Shown here one piece after another: positions 1-7,350 of a DNA stretch of 14,127 nucleotides (the first letter of the stretch is position 1; every line of letters begins with the position of its first letter). The notes under the pieces are model-generated. The model did not search any database. It worked only from the letters and a program-made list of their open reading frames with translations, and was not told the DNA's origin. The translations under genes and the position numbers were made by a program. Where the stretch lies: contig DBCY01000112.1 of NCBI GenBank assembly GCA_002293295.1, positions 1 through 14,127 of the forward strand. The letters run 5' to 3'. This DNA comes from Ruminococcus sp. UBA946 (GTDB taxonomy: Bacteria; Bacillota; Clostridia; Oscillospirales; Ruminococcaceae).

Positions 1-46
1 ACCACCATTGTTAATTGTTAATTTTTAATTGTTAATTGGTACTAGT
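1..46 (-). repeat. AT-rich dispersed repeat, left-end copy
   Basis: On the minus strand this reads ACTAGTACCAATTAAC, then reiterated AATTAAC/AATTAAA heptads, and ends CAATGGTGGT. The first 16 bases of the window (ACCACCATTGTTAATT) recur exactly at 2317-2332. The 20-base block at 19-38 recurs on the opposite strand at 14108-14127. The ACTAGTACCAAT end is shared with the right-end copy. The repeat supplies the last codons and the stop codon of the LTA-synthase-like gene. It holds no ORF and no transposase, so it is a non-coding dispersed repeat. Whether it is mobile cannot be told from this window. Confidence 0.75.
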
Positions 47-2077
47 ATTAAATTCATATTCATCTGAAATGCTCAGAATTTCATTGTCATCTCCTATTTG
101 AGCAACAGAAATAATGTCGCCCTCCTGAAGCCCGCCGTTATCATTTGCATAAAGTGAATTTTTATCTTTAAAGACGGTTTCCGTCTTTTTTCCGTTTATA
201 AGGACTGTGCTGAAAGCTGTAAAATTATTCCCCTTTACCGATAGATTAATTTCATACTGTTCATCCTCGGCATTTATGCTTGAAACGTTTTCTACGTATG
301 TCTTACGCAAGCCCATTACCATATCAGCCGGTTTATAAAGGTTCCCCCCTGTTAATTCATCCCTGTAAATATACTTTTCGCCGAAAAGCAAATCATAGCT
401 CAGATAATGCATTAAATCAGGGTAATCCCCGCTTTCGCTGAAATACCTGTTATATGTGCTGACATAGCCGCCGTTAAGTCCGAGCCTATCCATTGTATAT
501 GCGGACAGCCTGTACGCATCGAGATTCACTTTACGGACATCAAAATCAAAATTGCTCCATATGACATACTCGGTATCTAAAAGGGAGCCGTTTTCAAGCA
601 TTTCATTATCCAGTTCAAGATTCGGCAGGTGGTCGCCGTAAAAAACAACGGCTGATGGTTCGCTGTGACCGGAAAAATAACCGGTAATTTCTTTTATAAG
701 CTTATCGGTTTCATGAAGCTGGTTTATATAATACTCCATCGCCGTTTTCTGTTCGTCTGTCATTTCAGGGCTGTGCGAAGTGATTTTAACATCCGAAGGG
801 GCGTCTTCGGGGAAATCCTCAGGATATTTACCGTGCGGCTGAACGGAAATAGCATAAACAAAATCCCTTGCTTCGGTAAGACTGACAGCATCGGTTATCT
901 CTTTGAGCAGCAGACTGTCGTCAGCCCATCCCAAAGCGTTATAACTGACATTATCCATATATTCGATTGATGTAAAAGTATCAAATCCAAGGTTCGGGAA
1001 AACCTTGTGGCGGTCATAAAAAGTACCGTCGTTATTGTGAATGGCATGGCTTTTATATCCGTACCGGCTTAAATCATAACATATGCTCTCGCAGGGCGTA
1101 TCCTTTAAAACAGTTTTGTAAGGATATTCGCTTGTTCCGAAAAAATCAAGGCTTATGCCCGACAGAATTTCAAACTCCGTATTTGCCGTGCCTGCCCCGA
1201 TAGACGGAACTGTAAGAAACCCGGATGAATAATTATCTCTCAGCTCAGTGAAATTAGGAACCGGGTTTTCACTGAATTCCATACCGGAGATATAATTAAC
1301 GTCAAAGAAGGATTCCAGCTGAATCATTATTATATTAGGCAGTATATCCGGCTCGGTATTCTCTTTTTTATCGTCAAGTAAATTCCTTATTTCGTTCATT
1401 TTAACTTCGCCGTATTCATCCGGCTTGTTAATCCCCTGGTCGATGAAGCTGTTGGAGAAACAGTAAGCAAAACCGTAATCCTCATAAGCGTCGGCAATAT
1501 TGGGATAATTTGTAGAGGCGGTTTCCGCCGCTATCGAGGTGCCGTTTATAACAAAAACACTTATAAAAGCGGATGCAATAACGGCTGCTGATGTGAAGTA
1601 ATGAATGCTTTCCTTTACCTTAGGAGCTTTCAGCCATAACAGTACAAGTCCTGCAACAACCGCGGCAGAAACAACGCAAAGCAGCACTATCTGCCATCCC
1701 TTAAGATATACGTCAATTATACCTATTACTGAGCTTAGTATCTGTAAATCAACGGCGGAAAACGGAGTGATTCTGAATCCCAGTAGCACAAAATTAACTA
1801 TTCCGCAGGTAAGCCATACCAGAGATATAAGGGTCAGTCCGAATGCGCGGCGTCTGAAAACCAGACATACCGACATTGTCAGGAAAATAATAAGGGCGTT
1901 ATATAAAAACATAAAGGGACGGTCGAAAATATACCCGAAACCGTCAAAAATACTCCGGCGCCCCAGACATTCAATAGCCGTATTCATAATAAAAGCCGCT
2001 AAGGCAATAAAAATCATTATATGCTTTTCATACAGTAATTTAATACCATAAAAAAAATTTACTAAAACTTTTTTCAT
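32..2077 (-). CDS. LTA synthase family phosphoglycerol transferase with extra C-terminal Ig/IPT-like domain
   Basis: Membrane-anchored sulfatase-fold enzyme of the LtaS/MdoB type, expected to move glycerol-phosphate from phosphatidylglycerol onto a cell-envelope polymer outside the membrane. The N-terminus has about five membrane segments (roughly residues 20-40, 55-75, 81-102, 128-150, 160-178), as in LtaS. The extracellular catalytic domain starts near 248. Numbering from the upstream ATG, visible active-site residues are E256 in MIQLESF, the nucleophile T298 in GAGTANTEF, R357, H416 in QPHGKYP, and D483/H484 in YGDH. After about 600 there is a further beta-rich segment (VKGNNF, VLINGKK, LQEGD) resembling an IPT/Ig-like fold that ordinary LtaS lacks. 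Two ATGs are adjacent; AAGGAG at 2085-2090 lies 4 nt from the first (2080) and 7 nt from the second (2077), so I chose the second. The family call is secure. The exact polymer (LTA, a decorated glycolipid or other) is not. Confidence 0.93.
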   Translation of the reverse strand: MKKVLVNFFYGIKLLYEKHIMIFIALAAFIMNTAIECLGRRSIFDGFGYIFDRPFMFLYNALIIFLTMSVCLVFRRRAFGLTLISLVWLTCGIVNFVLLGFRITPFSAVDLQILSSVIGIIDVYLKGWQIVLLCVVSAAVVAGLVLLWLKAPKVKESIHYFTSAAVIASAFISVFVINGTSIAAETASTNYPNIADAYEDYGFAYCFSNSFIDQGINKPDEYGEVKMNEIRNLLDDKKENTEPDILPNIIMIQLESFFDVNYISGMEFSENPVPNFTELRDNYSSGFLTVPSIGAGTANTEFEILSGISLDFFGTSEYPYKTVLKDTPCESICYDLSRYGYKSHAIHNNDGTFYDRHKVFPNLGFDTFTSIEYMDNVSYNALGWADDSLLLKEITDAVSLTEARDFVYAISVQPHGKYPEDFPEDAPSDVKITSHSPEMTDEQKTAMEYYINQLHETDKLIKEITGYFSGHSEPSAVVFYGDHLPNLELDNEMLENGSLLDTEYVIWSNFDFDVRKVNLDAYRLSAYTMDRLGLNGGYVSTYNRYFSESGDYPDLMHYLSYDLLFGEKYIYRDELTGGNLYKPADMVMGLRKTYVENVSSINAEDEQYEINLSVKGNNFTAFSTVLINGKKTETVFKDKNSLYANDNGGLQEGDIISVAQIGDDNEILSISDEYEFNTSTN

Positions 2078-2197
2078 CATGCCGCTCCTTAAAACTAAAA
2101 AGCAATTGTAAAAATCATCATTATTATTTATTTTTGAATTATTCCGATATAATGAAATAATTTTTATTTATATCACTTATGTTAAAACGCTGTAAAG

Positions 2198-2226
2198 ATT
2201 ATAGCACATATATTAAATTAATGCAA
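2198..2226 (-). promoter_or_regulatory. Probable sigma-A promoter of the LTA-synthase-like gene
   Basis: The minus strand carries an extended -10, TGC-TATAAT (hexamer at 2198-2203), 17 bp downstream of a weak -35, TTGCAT (2221-2226). The predicted start lies near 2190, giving a leader of about 110 nt before the ATG. The rest of the gap between 2078 and 2298 is AT-rich and holds no ORF or convincing RNA structure. The -35 matches consensus at only three positions, so the call rests on the extended -10 and spacing. Confidence 0.45.
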
Positions 2227-2298
2227 TATTAAAATTTAACAAAAATACAAATCCTAGCCAATAATAATATTATGTCTAAAGAAACTGATTATTAATAA

Positions 2299-2347
2299 TA
2301 CCGCCGAAGTCGGTACACCACCATTGTTAATTATTAATTATTAATTG
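2299..2347. repeat. AT-rich dispersed repeat, internal copy with GC hairpin
   Basis: Contains the exact 16-mer ACCACCATTGTTAATT (2317-2332) found at the left end, followed by ATTAATTATTAATT heptads. It is preceded by a small hairpin, TACCG (2299-2303), 7-nt loop, CGGTA (2311-2315). The heptads run into the 3' end of the DUF3021 gene and supply its stop codon, as the left copy does for the LTA-synthase-like gene. The flanking hairpin may be part of the full repeat unit, because the left copy is truncated at the same side by the window edge. Confidence 0.65.
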
Positions 2348-2769
2348 CTGCCCCCCTTGTTTTTGAATATTTCAAGCGCGCGGTTAATGTCATCTGCGTT
2401 CTTTTTATCTTCCCAGTAAATCATCAGATGAGAAAACCCGTATACAAACACGGTGGATAAAAGCATAAATATTACTCCCGGAAAAGATACGGCATACCAT
2501 CTGAAAAAACCGCCAAGCACAAGAACCGAGGCTGTGATTAATAAAAAGTGTATAATCAGACGGATAGCATATTCTTTTTTACTCATATCCTTATTAGGAT
2601 AAAATACAACAGTAACAAGAGAGGTTACAAACCCGAGCAGCAGGCACTGCCATAAAACATAAGAAAAACACATCTCAATACCGCTTAATGTCATATTTAT
2701 GGCGCAAACCAAAACGGTGCCCGTCGTAATTTTAGTAAAAAAGCTGAAGAATGATTTGATTGTATCCAT
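2341..2769 (-). CDS. DUF3021 family membrane protein (partner of the LytTR regulator)
   Basis: Small integral membrane protein of 142 residues with four hydrophobic segments (about 8-28, 36-56, 69-91, 97-118) and a charged, mostly helical cytoplasmic tail (WEDKKNADDINRALEIF). Size, four-helix layout and position directly after a standalone LytTR gene fit the DUF3021 family. In described LytTR regulatory systems such as the streptococcal HdrRM and BrsRM pairs, a membrane protein encoded next to the regulator restrains it; that role is inferred here by analogy. A GTG at 2775 would overlap the LytTR stop by 4 nt, but GGGG at 2777-2780 is only 1 nt from it and 7 nt from the ATG at 2769, so I chose the ATG. 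It is the last gene of the four-gene operon, and its stop codon lies in the dispersed repeat. Confidence 0.85.
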   Translation of the reverse strand: MDTIKSFFSFFTKITTGTVLVCAINMTLSGIEMCFSYVLWQCLLLGFVTSLVTVVFYPNKDMSKKEYAIRLIIHFLLITASVLVLGGFFRWYAVSFPGVIFMLLSTVFVYGFSHLMIYWEDKKNADDINRALEIFKNKGGSN

Positions 2770-2771
2770 GG

Positions 2772-3224
2772 TCACACCCCGATTCCAAGTTTTTTCTTCA
2801 GGTCAGGCAAATACTGCCTTGAAATTATCAGCCTTTCATCATTTGACAAAAGCGCTTCGAAACGTCCGTTAAAAGAGGGGAACAGCTTTTGGATTCTGTT
2901 AATATTAACAATAACCGATTTTGAAATCCTGATAAAATCTGTCTGTTCAAAACGCCGTTCCAGCTCGTAAAGCTTCATTTTTATTTCGTATACGCTGCTT
3001 TCGCAGTATACAAAGGTTTTGTTGTCGACCGACTCAAAATAAAATACTGTACCCGGGGGAACCATGCAAATGCTATCTCCGTCGCTGCATACAAGGTTTT
3101 CATGCTCCGCTTTGACCATTGCTATCAGTTTCAGCATCCTGTCGTCAAGATTCCTGACTTTAAAAACGATTTCGTCTTCTTCGTCGCTTAAAATATCCTG
3201 TATGGTTATTTTGATATTAATCAT
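2772..3224 (-). CDS. Standalone LytTR-type DNA-binding transcriptional regulator
   Basis: 150 residues with no receiver domain. The C-terminal half (about 50-148) is a LytTR domain, seen in the phrases FIRISKSVIVNINRI (98-112) and FEALLSNDERLIISRQYLP (122-140), the latter being the typical end of the ten-stranded fold. The N-terminal 45 residues form a short beta/alpha segment seen in the DUF3021-linked subfamily. It probably binds direct repeats upstream of its own operon; a candidate site is at 5173-5201. The gene begins 12 nt after the permease stop and is followed 2 nt later by the DUF3021 start. The ribosome binding site is odd: GGGGGG at 3225-3230 touches the ATG with no spacing and no alternative ATG/GTG/TTG lies nearby, so translation may depend on coupling to the permease. 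Confidence 0.93.
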   Translation of the reverse strand: MINIKITIQDILSDEEDEIVFKVRNLDDRMLKLIAMVKAEHENLVCSDGDSICMVPPGTVFYFESVDNKTFVYCESSVYEIKMKLYELERRFEQTDFIRISKSVIVNINRIQKLFPSFNGRFEALLSNDERLIISRQYLPDLKKKLGIGV

Positions 3225-3236
3225 CCCCCCGTGAAA

Positions 3237-4145
3237 TTATCTGTCGCTTAACGAACGCTTCCTCATTATAATAACGCTGATACCCAGAAACACCATTCCG
3301 TACAGAATCATTAACCCAAGCTGCATGCCTTCGCTGATAATATTATCTCCGATACTAAGGGTAATGCCGAACTCCTCGAAAAATACATCCGCCTGTTCCG
3401 CCGGTATATTCTGGACAACCCTTCTCATGGCGTCCTCGGAAATAATTCTTCTGAATGCCGTCGCTCCGTGCAGAACGGGCAGCAGTTTAAGGAATTTCTG
3501 TACGAAATCGGGTATTGCCGACACCGGGAGATAAATTGCCCCCATGAACCCGACAAGCGTTCCGGTTATGGTGCCGAGGCTTGACCATGCTTTTCCGCTT
3601 TTAACAAAAACCGCAATCAGATACATCATGGATGAATAAGTAAAGGAATTAACTAAAATTGCGGCAAACAACCTAATATACCGGGATATAGACAGCATTC
3701 GGGCTCCCGAAGCCGCCGCATATGCTCCCGCTCCCGCGAATGTTATAACACATATTATAACCGACGTTATAAATGACGCTCCCAGATATCCAAGTGCGAT
3801 TTTAAGCCTTCCCGCCGGCGACACATAAAAGCTTTGCAGTTTGTTTGTTACCTTGTCGTCAACCATTGACATCGAAGAAAAAGCGATTGTCACAGCATTT
3901 ACAGACACCATTCCGGCTATTGCCCACATCAGGACAGCAAGCTCGGCATTTGTTCTCAGTTCTTGAGTTTCTTCAATACCGTAATATTCCAGAATGCTTA
4001 AAATACTGTTTACGCACATATCACCCAGGAAAAACACCATAAGCATTATTACCACAAGCATTGAAATCAATGAAAAAAAGACTGCCGATTTATCCCTGAA
4101 ATAAATTTTAAGGTTTCTTGAAATAAGCGCGCCTGTCTGTTTCAT
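3237..4145 (-). CDS. ABC-2 type transporter permease
   Basis: 302-residue permease with six predicted membrane helices (about 22-41, 72-92, 118-141, 156-181, 189-209, 275-294) and an extracellular segment between the last two. This is the ABC-2 (DrrB/NodJ-like) layout. The stretch DKVTNKLQSFYVSPAGR after the second helix is the usual coupling region of this family. Its ATG shares one base with the stop of the ATPase gene (TGATG, 4143-4147) and is preceded by a G-rich binding site 7 nt away, so the two halves are translationally coupled and form one transporter. The direction is probably export. The substrate (antimicrobial peptide, lipid or drug) cannot be read from sequence. Confidence 0.93.
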   Translation of the reverse strand: MKQTGALISRNLKIYFRDKSAVFFSLISMLVVIMLMVFFLGDMCVNSILSILEYYGIEETQELRTNAELAVLMWAIAGMVSVNAVTIAFSSMSMVDDKVTNKLQSFYVSPAGRLKIALGYLGASFITSVIICVITFAGAGAYAAASGARMLSISRYIRLFAAILVNSFTYSSMMYLIAVFVKSGKAWSSLGTITGTLVGFMGAIYLPVSAIPDFVQKFLKLLPVLHGATAFRRIISEDAMRRVVQNIPAEQADVFFEEFGITLSIGDNIISEGMQLGLMILYGMVFLGISVIIMRKRSLSDR

Positions 4146-5059
4146 CAGGATTCCCCCCCTTTTAAACCGGACGGACTTCCTACAGCGTTCAGGAAAACGT
4201 CGTCCATACTTCCGGCTATTGTCTCAAAGCCGCTGATTTTCGGATGAAGCTCATTCAGAATCGCAACGGCGTCAAGCGTTTTATCAATATAAACCGTATA
4301 CCCTGAATCGGTGCGCTTGAAATTCCTTCCCGAAAGGTGGGAACCGATGTCTTCATCAGTATATAGCATCAGCTTATCCTTGGCGAATTTCTCTTTCAGC
4401 TCAAACGGGGTACCCTGAGCATAAATTTTCCCTTTGTCAATAATAACTATTTTATTTGCTTTTGCGGCCTCTTCCATGTAATGAGTAGTCAGGAAAACGG
4501 TCATAGCGGTATTTGCGCGCAGCTTTTCTATTGTTTTCCAGACTATTTTTCTGGTGGAGGGGTCAAGTCCTGTGGTGGGTTCGTCCAGAAACAGAATTTC
4601 AGGAGTATGCATAAGCGCGGCTGCGATTTCACACCGGCGTTTCTGACCGCCGGAGAGGTTTTTATACCTTTTTTTCAATATGTCCCCCAGTTCGAACATT
4701 TCCGTTATTTTCCGGAGATTTTTTTTGACATCCTGCCTGTTTTCATAAAGGACTCCCCTTAAAATCAGGTTTTCCTCCGCGGTAAGAAAACCGTCAAGGC
4801 AGTTGTGCTGATAAACGACGCCGATTTTACGGTGTATGTCTTCATTGTCCTTACCGACGGTGAATCCGCAGATTTCCGCTGTTCCGTCCGTCTGCGGCAT
4901 AAGTGCGGACAATATGTTGATTGTCGTTGACTTTCCCGCTCCGTTCACGCCTAAAAACCCGAAGAAATCCCCCTTCTGGACGGTGAAGTCTATTCCGTCG
5001 ACCGCTTTAACTTCCCCGAAGTGCTTTTTAAGGTTTTTTACGCTTATTATATCATGCAT
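4145..5059 (-). CDS. ABC transporter ATP-binding protein (CcmA/DrrA type)
   Basis: 304-residue ATPase. Visible motifs are Walker A GVNGAGKST (37-45), Q-loop Q84, signature LSGGQ (135-139), Walker B ILFLDEP (155-161) and H-loop H193, with a C-terminal extension ending SMDDVFLN typical of exporters paired with ABC-2 permeases. An upstream in-frame ATG at 5167 would add 36 residues, but a strong promoter at 5112-5140 lies inside that extension. The ATG at 5059 has AAAGGGG at 5068-5074 with 8-nt spacing, so it is taken as the start. First gene of the operon with the permease, LytTR and DUF3021 genes. Such LytTR-linked exporters are often part of autoregulated stress or bacteriocin-immunity responses; that link is inferred. 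Confidence 0.95.
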   Translation of the reverse strand: MHDIISVKNLKKHFGEVKAVDGIDFTVQKGDFFGFLGVNGAGKSTTINILSALMPQTDGTAEICGFTVGKDNEDIHRKIGVVYQHNCLDGFLTAEENLILRGVLYENRQDVKKNLRKITEMFELGDILKKRYKNLSGGQKRRCEIAAALMHTPEILFLDEPTTGLDPSTRKIVWKTIEKLRANTAMTVFLTTHYMEEAAKANKIVIIDKGKIYAQGTPFELKEKFAKDKLMLYTDEDIGSHLSGRNFKRTDSGYTVYIDKTLDAVAILNELHPKISGFETIAGSMDDVFLNAVGSPSGLKGGES

Positions 5060-5111
5060 ATCCCTTGCCCCTTTCCTGTAGCTTTCTGAAACCATCCATG
5101 GGTTTAAAACT

Positions 5112-5140
5112 ATAGTATCACAGGAAAGAGGCGTTTTCAA
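5112..5140 (-). promoter_or_regulatory. Promoter of the ABC-LytTR-DUF3021 operon
   Basis: On the minus strand, -35 TTGAAA (5135-5140), a 17-bp spacer and -10 TACTAT (5112-5117), with TG one base before the -10 (extended -10). Transcription would start near 5105, giving a leader of about 45 nt before the ATPase ATG at 5059. It lies after the SRAP stop codon, so the operon has its own control. Confidence 0.7.
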
Positions 5141-5172
5141 GAGCGTTTCGGCAAAGTGCGTTATCATGAAGC

Positions 5173-5201
5173 TGAAATGCTGAAATCACTGCGTGAAATG
5201 C
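5173..5201. promoter_or_regulatory. Candidate LytTR binding site (direct repeats, 21-bp period)
   Basis: TGAAATGC occurs at 5173-5180 and again at 5194-5201, exactly 21 bp apart, with a third TGAAAT at 5181-5186. LytTR proteins such as AgrA bind two 9-bp direct repeats about two helical turns apart upstream of -35. This site lies 33-60 bp upstream of the operon's -35. The bases do not match the AgrA consensus closely, so the assignment rests on geometry and position. Part of the second repeat also belongs to a hairpin shared with 12515-12531. Confidence 0.3.
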
Positions 5202-5206
5202 ACATA

Positions 5207-5779
5207 CTACACTGACTTTATTTCCAGCTCAGGCGGGACTGTCCGTAAAATATCCTCCGCCGAGCCCGTATCGTAAATCCAATCCTGTATTTTATCCCTG
5301 CGAATAACAACGGGCATGCGGTCATGTATAACCGAGGCGGATTTGTTCGCGTTTGCCGTTATAATAACAAACCTCGGCTCACCGCCGGAAACATTCCATA
5401 ATCCCGCCATATAAAGAATATCCGAATCAGGAACGGTATGAAAATATTTTTGTTTATCCCTGTCCCACTCATAATAACCGGAGCTTAAAACAACGCACCG
5501 GCGGTTCAGAAAGCTGTCCTTAAACGCCGCTTTTTCCCGTACGGTTTCGGCGCGGGCATTTATTAATACGCGGCTTCCCTTATAGCCTTTAAATCCCCAC
5601 TTCACCGGCACGGGGGATATTTCACTGTTTTTATTTACGAGGACGGGTGCGGTGTCCGTCGGGTAAATATCTCCGTATTTTATTTTACTGTCGGGGTACC
5701 TTTCCTTTACCTTCTGCATTATTCCGGCAAGCTCGCTGTCAAAGTCGTCATCGCCGGGAAGCCTGAATCTTCCGCACAT
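5207..5779 (-). CDS. SRAP domain protein (YedK/HMCES family, abasic-site DNA-protein crosslinker)
   Basis: 190 residues spanning a single SRAP domain, close to the family's usual length. Catalytic features are all present: C2 directly after the initiator Met (exposed once Met is removed; it crosslinks to abasic sites), N74 in INARAET, E104 in GYYEW, and H152 in IHDRMPV. Family members bind single-stranded DNA and shield abasic sites by a thiazolidine linkage at Cys2. AGAGGT at 5787-5792 lies 7 nt from the ATG, and the start is fixed by the MCGR motif. It is the third gene of the SOS cassette, 44 nt after the small ORF, which links protection of abasic sites to translesion synthesis. No separate promoter was seen. 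Confidence 0.96.
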   Translation of the reverse strand: MCGRFRLPGDDDFDSELAGIMQKVKERYPDSKIKYGDIYPTDTAPVLVNKNSEISPVPVKWGFKGYKGSRVLINARAETVREKAAFKDSFLNRRCVVLSSGYYEWDRDKQKYFHTVPDSDILYMAGLWNVSGGEPRFVIITANANKSASVIHDRMPVVIRRDKIQDWIYDTGSAEDILRTVPPELEIKSV

Positions 5780-5823
5780 AAATATTACCTCTTTCTGTAT
5801 TAAAGTTTAGGAAACGAAGTTTT

Positions 5824-6060
5824 TCAAACTTTAGCCTCTACAAACCATTTTTCCCCGTCGTAAAAAATATATGCCTGCTGGTTTTCAATCCTGCATGTAT
5901 AGCGCAGGCCAAGGCCGCCCGCTTTCATGCTTGCCCTGTTTTTCTTGTCAATGACCTTATCGATTTCATATTTTGTGCCGTCCTCCCAGACTATAGCATG
6001 AGGCGTTATGTTTCCGTCCGTGCCAAAAGTTGCGCTGACTTCCACAAAGACTTTCCGCAC
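5824..6060 (-). CDS. Uncharacterised small protein of the SOS cassette
   Basis: About 78 residues, rich in beta strand: RKVFVEVSATFGTDGNI, then WEDGTKYEIDKV, KAGGLGLRYTCRI, and a final YIFYDGEKWFVEAKV. No domain is recognised with confidence. From memory of the family rather than a search, similar short proteins occur next to Y-family polymerases in Clostridia. The ATG at 6069 touches its AGGAG (6070-6074) with no spacing, whereas the in-frame GTG at 6060 is 9 nt away and gives MRKVFVEV, so I chose the GTG. The binding site overlaps the polymerase stop codon (TAG, 6073-6075), implying tight coupling. A role as polymerase or clamp accessory is a guess from position only. Confidence 0.8.
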   Translation of the reverse strand: MRKVFVEVSATFGTDGNITPHAIVWEDGTKYEIDKVIDKKNRASMKAGGLGLRYTCRIENQQAYIFYDGEKWFVEAKV

Positions 6061-6072
6061 AAGAACCATCTC

Positions 6073-7314
6073 CTAAAAATTTATAAAAGTATTTAAATGC
6101 TCCTTTTTAAAGTCATGCTTAGAGTAATCAAAATCCGTCAGCATAACGCCGCGCTGAAGAGACGAGTGCCCGAAACGGTTTCTTATGCCGTCAACCGCCG
6201 TTTCCAGTTCCTCATGCTTGAAGATTCTGGCGCAATCCGATAAAAAGGAGAGCTGAATAAAATCGGCGTATTTAAGCTGAGAAGCCCTGACCCCCAGTCC
6301 GCGCACGGGCTGACCGTCATGATTAGCCTTAAAAAGCGACATGGCAAGGTCGAATATTGATTTTGACGTTCGGTTGGGAACGTCAAGCTTTGCCTGGCGT
6401 TCAATCCATGACAGGTTTGCGCTCCTGATTGAAAGCTGCACCGTTTCACACACAAATTCATGCTCCCGCAGCCTCGCCGAAACGCTTTCGCTGAGCATCA
6501 TAAGCGTCATTTTTGCGTCGCTTTCCGTCAGTATATCCTGCGGGGCGGTTGTGGAGTTGCCGATTGACTTTATAACGGGATTCACTCCTGCCGCCGAAAC
6601 GGGGGTGCTGTCGAAGCCGTTGGCGTATCCCCAGATGAGCAGCCCCGTTTTTCCGAGCCAGCAGTTCATATTTCCAGGCTCGGTTCTTGCGAGTTCGCCT
6701 ATTGTGTATATATAACGGCTCATCAGCTTTTTCAGAGTTGAATATCCCACAAAAATCATTTCATTTACGGGCAGCTTCCATACCTTCTCCTTAAAGTCTT
6801 CCTTGGTTATAACGGTTACGGCGTCCGGCTTTTTCATGTCGGAGCCGAGCTTTGAGAAAACCTTGTTATATGATACCCCTATGGAAACTGTTATGCCCAG
6901 CTCTGTTTTCACCCTTTTGCGGATTTTTTGGGCTATCTCTTCTCCCGAACCGAAGAGCATAGAGCTTCCCGTCACGTCAATCCATGCCTCGTCCAGACCG
7001 AACGGCTCGATTCTGTCGGTATAGTCAGCATAAATATCCTGAAGCATTTTCGAATGCTTCAGATATAAGTCATAATGGGGGGGTATAAACATAATATCAG
7101 GGCATTTCTGCTTTGCATGCCAAAGCACGTCGCCCGTCTTAACCCCGCAGGCTTTAGCCTCGTTGCTTTTCGCGAGGACAATTCCGTGCCGTTCCTCAAC
7201 GTTTCCGGCCACCGCTATAGGTTTTCCGTGCAATGACGGATTATACAGGCATTCAACCGAAGCGTAGAAATTGTTTGCGTCGGAATGAAGTATAGAACGT
7301 TCCGTATTTTCCAT
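6073..7314 (-). CDS. Y-family DNA polymerase (Pol IV / UmuC-like)
   Basis: 413 residues. Translesion polymerase with the catalytic acid D12 in SDANNFYASVE (steric-gate aromatic at about Y17) and D108/E109 in GLDEAWIDVT. The palm helix motif SIGVSYNKVFSKLGSDMKKP (144-163) is intact. A little-finger domain follows, with QLSFL (354-358) as a probable beta-clamp peptide and the end LETAVDGIRNRFG typical of clostridial members. An upstream ATG at 7362 lies before the predicted transcription start. The ATG at 7314 has GGTGAT at 7318-7323, complementary to the 16S rRNA 3' end, so it is taken as the start. First gene of the cassette, under a LexA box. It bypasses damaged template bases and would cooperate with the SRAP protein downstream. 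dinB or umuC naming is not decided here. Confidence 0.96.
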   Translation of the reverse strand: MENTERSILHSDANNFYASVECLYNPSLHGKPIAVAGNVEERHGIVLAKSNEAKACGVKTGDVLWHAKQKCPDIMFIPPHYDLYLKHSKMLQDIYADYTDRIEPFGLDEAWIDVTGSSMLFGSGEEIAQKIRKRVKTELGITVSIGVSYNKVFSKLGSDMKKPDAVTVITKEDFKEKVWKLPVNEMIFVGYSTLKKLMSRYIYTIGELARTEPGNMNCWLGKTGLLIWGYANGFDSTPVSAAGVNPVIKSIGNSTTAPQDILTESDAKMTLMMLSESVSARLREHEFVCETVQLSIRSANLSWIERQAKLDVPNRTSKSIFDLAMSLFKANHDGQPVRGLGVRASQLKYADFIQLSFLSDCARIFKHEELETAVDGIRNRFGHSSLQRGVMLTDFDYSKHDFKKEHLNTFINF

Positions 7315-7326
7315 TTTATCACCACT

Positions 7327-7348
7327 AAACGAAATATATGTTTCGTTT
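7327..7348. promoter_or_regulatory. Perfect 8-bp dyad at the SOS promoter start site
   Basis: AAACGAAA (7327-7334), 6-bp spacer, TTTCGTTT (7341-7348). It lies 2 bp from the -10 of the polymerase promoter and straddles the predicted transcription start (about 7344). Because the start falls within one arm it is more likely a protein-binding operator than an RNA hairpin. It does not match the LexA box, so a second regulator is possible. Confidence 0.5.
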
Positions 7349-7350
7349 AT

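Noticed and set aside
1..46. CRISPR array or insertion-sequence end in the heptad repeats
   Set aside because: The repeats are contiguous 7-mers without spacers, and no transposase or cas gene is present.
5060..5167. N-terminal extension of the ABC ATPase to an ATG at 5167
   Set aside because: The operon promoter lies inside this stretch, and the ATG at 5059 has the proper ribosome binding site and the normal family start.
5803..5832. AAAGTTT/AAACTTT inverted repeat between the small protein and SRAP genes as a terminator
   Set aside because: The stem is only 7 AT-rich pairs with a 17-nt loop and overlaps a coding end; SRAP has no other promoter.
6183..6461. Minus-strand 92-codon ORF and similar overlapping ORFs inside the polymerase and ATPase genes
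   Set aside because: They overlap well-supported genes in other frames, lack ribosome binding sites and show no recognisable protein features.
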